Assembly (NCBI RefSeq): GCF_036203305.1 | Contig: NZ_CP108131.1 | Coordinates: 6,820,001 to 6,884,000 of the forward strand | Source of the DNA: Streptomyces sp. NBC_00190 | GTDB taxonomy: Bacteria; Actinomycetota; Actinomycetes; Streptomycetales; Streptomycetaceae | Length of the DNA stretch: 64,000 nucleotides | Direction of reading: 5' to 3' | Shown: in pieces, positions 62,253 to 64,000 of the stretch | Layout: every line of letters starts with the position of its first letter | Numbering within the stretch: position 1 is the first letter of the stretch | The notes under the pieces: generated by a model | Database searches by the model: none | What the model was told of the DNA's origin: nothing | What the model saw: the letters and a program-made list of their open reading frames with translations, nothing else | Translations under genes and position numbers: made by a program

Positions 62253-62783
62253 TCAGTGAACGTGCCGGAGGTCGAGGAGGCGCGGCTCGGCCGGGGCCGG
62301 GCGGGCGTCGATGTGGAGGCGGGTGAGGGCGCTGACGTAGCGCGCTCCGCAGCGGTCCGTCGGCACGACGAGCTGACTGCCCTCGGCGTCGAGGTCCCGC
62401 CCGTCCATGCGGGTGGCCAGCAGGATGGGGGCGTCGCCGAAGTCCTCGTCGACCTCCGCCCAGGCGAGCACGCTGTGGTGGCCGTCGCCGCCTTCGGCGG
62501 TGAGCAGGAAGCGTGAGCGGTCCTTGCGGCGGCGAGGGTCGAACGCGGGCTCGGCCGCGGAGATGACCTCGCGAAGCAGCGGGCCTTCGAAGCTGTGGCG
62601 CTGAGGTCCGGCGGTCGCGCAGTCGAACACCACCTGCGCCTGATGCTGCGGCCATCGGGTCCGCAAGTGCTCGACGGTGAGAGCGATGGGCCGCCGGACT
62701 TCGCCGGTGATGAGGAGCGCCGGAGCGGCCGGTGACGAGATCGCGGGCACGCCGGTGAGCGGCGAGGTGTCGGTCCCGTGCAT
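62253..62783 (-). CDS. Molybdopterin-dependent oxidoreductase (SUOX-fold) domain protein
   Basis: 176 aa from ATG 62783 with GGAGG five nt upstream. LLITGEVRRPIALTVEHLRTRWPQHQ (about residues 25-50) and VVFDCATAGPQRHSFEGPLLREVI (about 52-75) match the SUOX/MsrP molybdopterin-binding fold, with Cys 56 in the place of the Mo-ligand Cys. It is shorter than full sulfite-oxidase-like enzymes and lacks a Tat signal. Similar short proteins occur alone in actinobacteria; a role in Mo enzyme chemistry or only cofactor binding is possible. The XDH remnant lies 30 nt downstream on the same strand. Confidence 0.78.
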   Translation of the reverse strand: MHGTDTSPLTGVPAISSPAAPALLITGEVRRPIALTVEHLRTRWPQHQAQVVFDCATAGPQRHSFEGPLLREVISAAEPAFDPRRRKDRSRFLLTAEGGDGHHSVLAWAEVDEDFGDAPILLATRMDGRDLDAEGSQLVVPTDRCGARYVSALTRLHIDARPAPAEPRLLDLRHVH

Positions 62784-63159
62784 GGCTGCCTCCAGTGCGG
62801 GTGGGCGGGTGCCTCCCCCTTCATGCCCACGCGACGCTAAGCGGAATCTCATTTCCGAAGAAAATCCGATGAAGATCTCGCATATGAGAGCAGTAGGGCC
62901 AGGATCGTGGAGCAGGAGCGTCGCGAGGTCCTGTGTCGGAGAGGGGCTCCGGCGGCGGAACGTCCGACCGTCGCACCCGGGGATCTGGTCGGGGCTGCGA
63001 GAGCCGGGAACCGCACCGCTTCCCGGCTAGCGCCTGGTTGCGCGGCGGGGCCGGCCTTTCGGCGCGCGACAGAGCCGGGCGACAGAGCCGGGCGACATCA
63101 GTCCGCGGGCCGCTCCGCGGACGGTCTCACGCACTACTCACCATGGCCGGGAGAACGCC
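62784..63159. other. Intergenic region
   Basis: 376 nt between divergent genes. It contains a short direct repeat (GACAGAGCCGGGC twice, about 63067-63092) and presumably promoters. No gene recognised. Confidence 0.45.
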
Positions 63160-63300
63160 GTGTCCGTACCGTCGACGATCGACCACACCGCCAAGAAGCA
63201 CACCCCCCAGCTCGCGTACTGGATGGTCCAGGCCGCCGACCTCGCCTACAAGGACGAGGCCACCGTCGATGCCAAAGCCCGCGACTGGGGGGCGTCCTGG
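63160..63300 (+). pseudogene. Lipase (alpha/beta hydrolase) N-terminal remnant
   Basis: GTG 63160 with GGGAGAACG upstream begins VSVPSTIDHTAKKHTPQLAY, then WMVQAADLAYKDEATVDAKA and RDWG, the typical opening of Streptomyces class-3-like lipases. After about residue 46 the sequence departs into an Arg-rich frame with no GxSxG nucleophile elbow. A deletion or frameshift has removed the rest. Confidence 0.6.
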
Positions 63301-63517
63301 GACGCGCTCGCCTCCTGGTCCACCCGGAGGCGCCTTCTCGGCCTTCGACGACAGCAGGGGGGGCAGGCCTTGGTGTGGGGCGGGACCCGCCCCGGCTGCA
63401 CAGGACGTGCGGGGGAGAGGATGCGAGGCTGGAGTGAGGGGCCCGCGAGTGGAGGTCCGTGGATCCGGCCCGCCGGGACCAGGACCGCGCGACCAACCCG
63501 GAAGGCAGGTGCGACCC

Positions 63518-63793
63518 ATGCACACGTCGACCCGTATCGCCGGTGTCCTCACCGGCCTGACCCTCACCCTCGGCGGCGCGGTCCTCGCCGCCCCCGCCGT
63601 CCGGGCGGACATCCCCGCCTGCACACAGATGGCCGCACAGGCCGGTGCCACCGCCTCCGACTCCGTCACAGCGGCCTGCAGCCGTGGCGTGGTCGGAGAC
63701 TTGCAGAGTTGTGTGGCCGGGCTGACCGAGGCCGGAGTGGCGGGCGGCGCCGCGAACGGCGCCTGCCGAGCGGCGGCCGCCGAACCGCGTTAG
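63518..63793 (+). CDS. Small secreted cysteine protein
   Basis: 91 aa from ATG 63518, GGAAGGCAGG upstream. Signal peptide ending about residue 30 (APAVRA). The mature ~60 residues are Ala/Gly-rich with four Cys (PACTQ, AACSRG, QSCVAG, GACRAA), probably two disulfides. Small extracellular proteins of this type are frequent in Streptomyces; function unknown. The last 207 nt of the window beyond it show no gene. Confidence 0.7.
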   Translation: MHTSTRIAGVLTGLTLTLGGAVLAAPAVRADIPACTQMAAQAGATASDSVTAACSRGVVGDLQSCVAGLTEAGVAGGAANGACRAAAAEPR

Positions 63794-64000
63794 AGGACCG
63801 CGCGCGGCAGCCGGCCGCCCGCTGCTCACCGACGCGCACGCGGCGTACCGATGCGGCCGGTCGAGCGCGGTGGCGTCACGCCTCTCCAGGGCCGGGCAGT
63901 CACTGCCCGGGCGCGGCGCCCGGCCTCGTCTCGCGGGCCTCATGCGGAGCGCCCATGCTGAGGGGGAGGGCGCCGTCGTCCTGAGACTTGTCCTTCCCGA

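Overview
This window is a high-GC actinobacterial chromosome segment, almost certainly Streptomyces. The evidence is the strong third-position G/C bias, frequent GTG and TTG starts, ATGA/GTGA-coupled operons, a complete hopanoid operon, a conservon (cvnABCD) signalling operon and a c-di-AMP-riboswitch-controlled cell-wall hydrolase. All gene calls come from reading translations and motifs. No database search was run, so family names are recognitions and finer functions are inference.

1-4.8 kb: the end of an operon for an exported polyol-phosphate-like glycan (cytidylyltransferase tail, glycerol-1-phosphate-dehydrogenase-like enzyme, CDP-alcohol transferase, GT2 glycosyltransferase, TagGH/Wzm-Wzt-type ABC exporter). 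5-15 kb: the hopanoid operon hpnC-hpnD-small ORF-hpnE-polyprenyl synthase-shc-hpnG-hpnH-hpnO. It runs from presqualene chemistry to squalene, hopene, adenosylhopane, ribosylhopane and aminobacteriohopane-type lipids, with start/stop overlaps at nearly every junction. 15-26 kb: a tyrosine phosphatase, a LysM-M23 hydrolase under a ydaO-type riboswitch, an SGNH esterase, an NAPE-PLD-like metallo-beta-lactamase, the conservon with a GAF protein, and a split transketolase.

26-46.4 kb lies between two identical tRNA-Pro(GGG) genes. It is mostly ordinary chromosome: an ECF sigma/membrane protein pair, double Nudix protein, LysE/LysG pair, CorA, chitosanase, monomeric isocitrate dehydrogenase, GH71-like secreted protein, CobF and lutABC. 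The first tRNA is followed directly by the last ~38 codons of an integrase.

46.4-57.3 kb is a decayed integrative element (AICE-like) inserted at the second tRNA-Pro. It is bounded by a 36-bp direct repeat of the tRNA 3' end. It holds an integrase tail, an IS5-family element that joins this tail to the first codons of a parA gene, a small-ORF/DUF6879/XRE-regulator cassette, lower-GC small and secreted genes, a TraG/VirD4-like coupling-protein gene wrecked by an IS630 insertion and an inversion/deletion, and an intact Mrr-like nuclease. A further integrase fragment lies just beyond the right repeat.

57.8-64 kb: a three-repeat secreted protein, a frameshifted glycine-rich/Ig-like/beta-repeat secreted protein, and a molybdenum-themed set (two-TOBE molbindin, broken xanthine-dehydrogenase-type subunit, SUOX-fold protein). 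It ends with a lipase remnant and a small secreted Cys protein.
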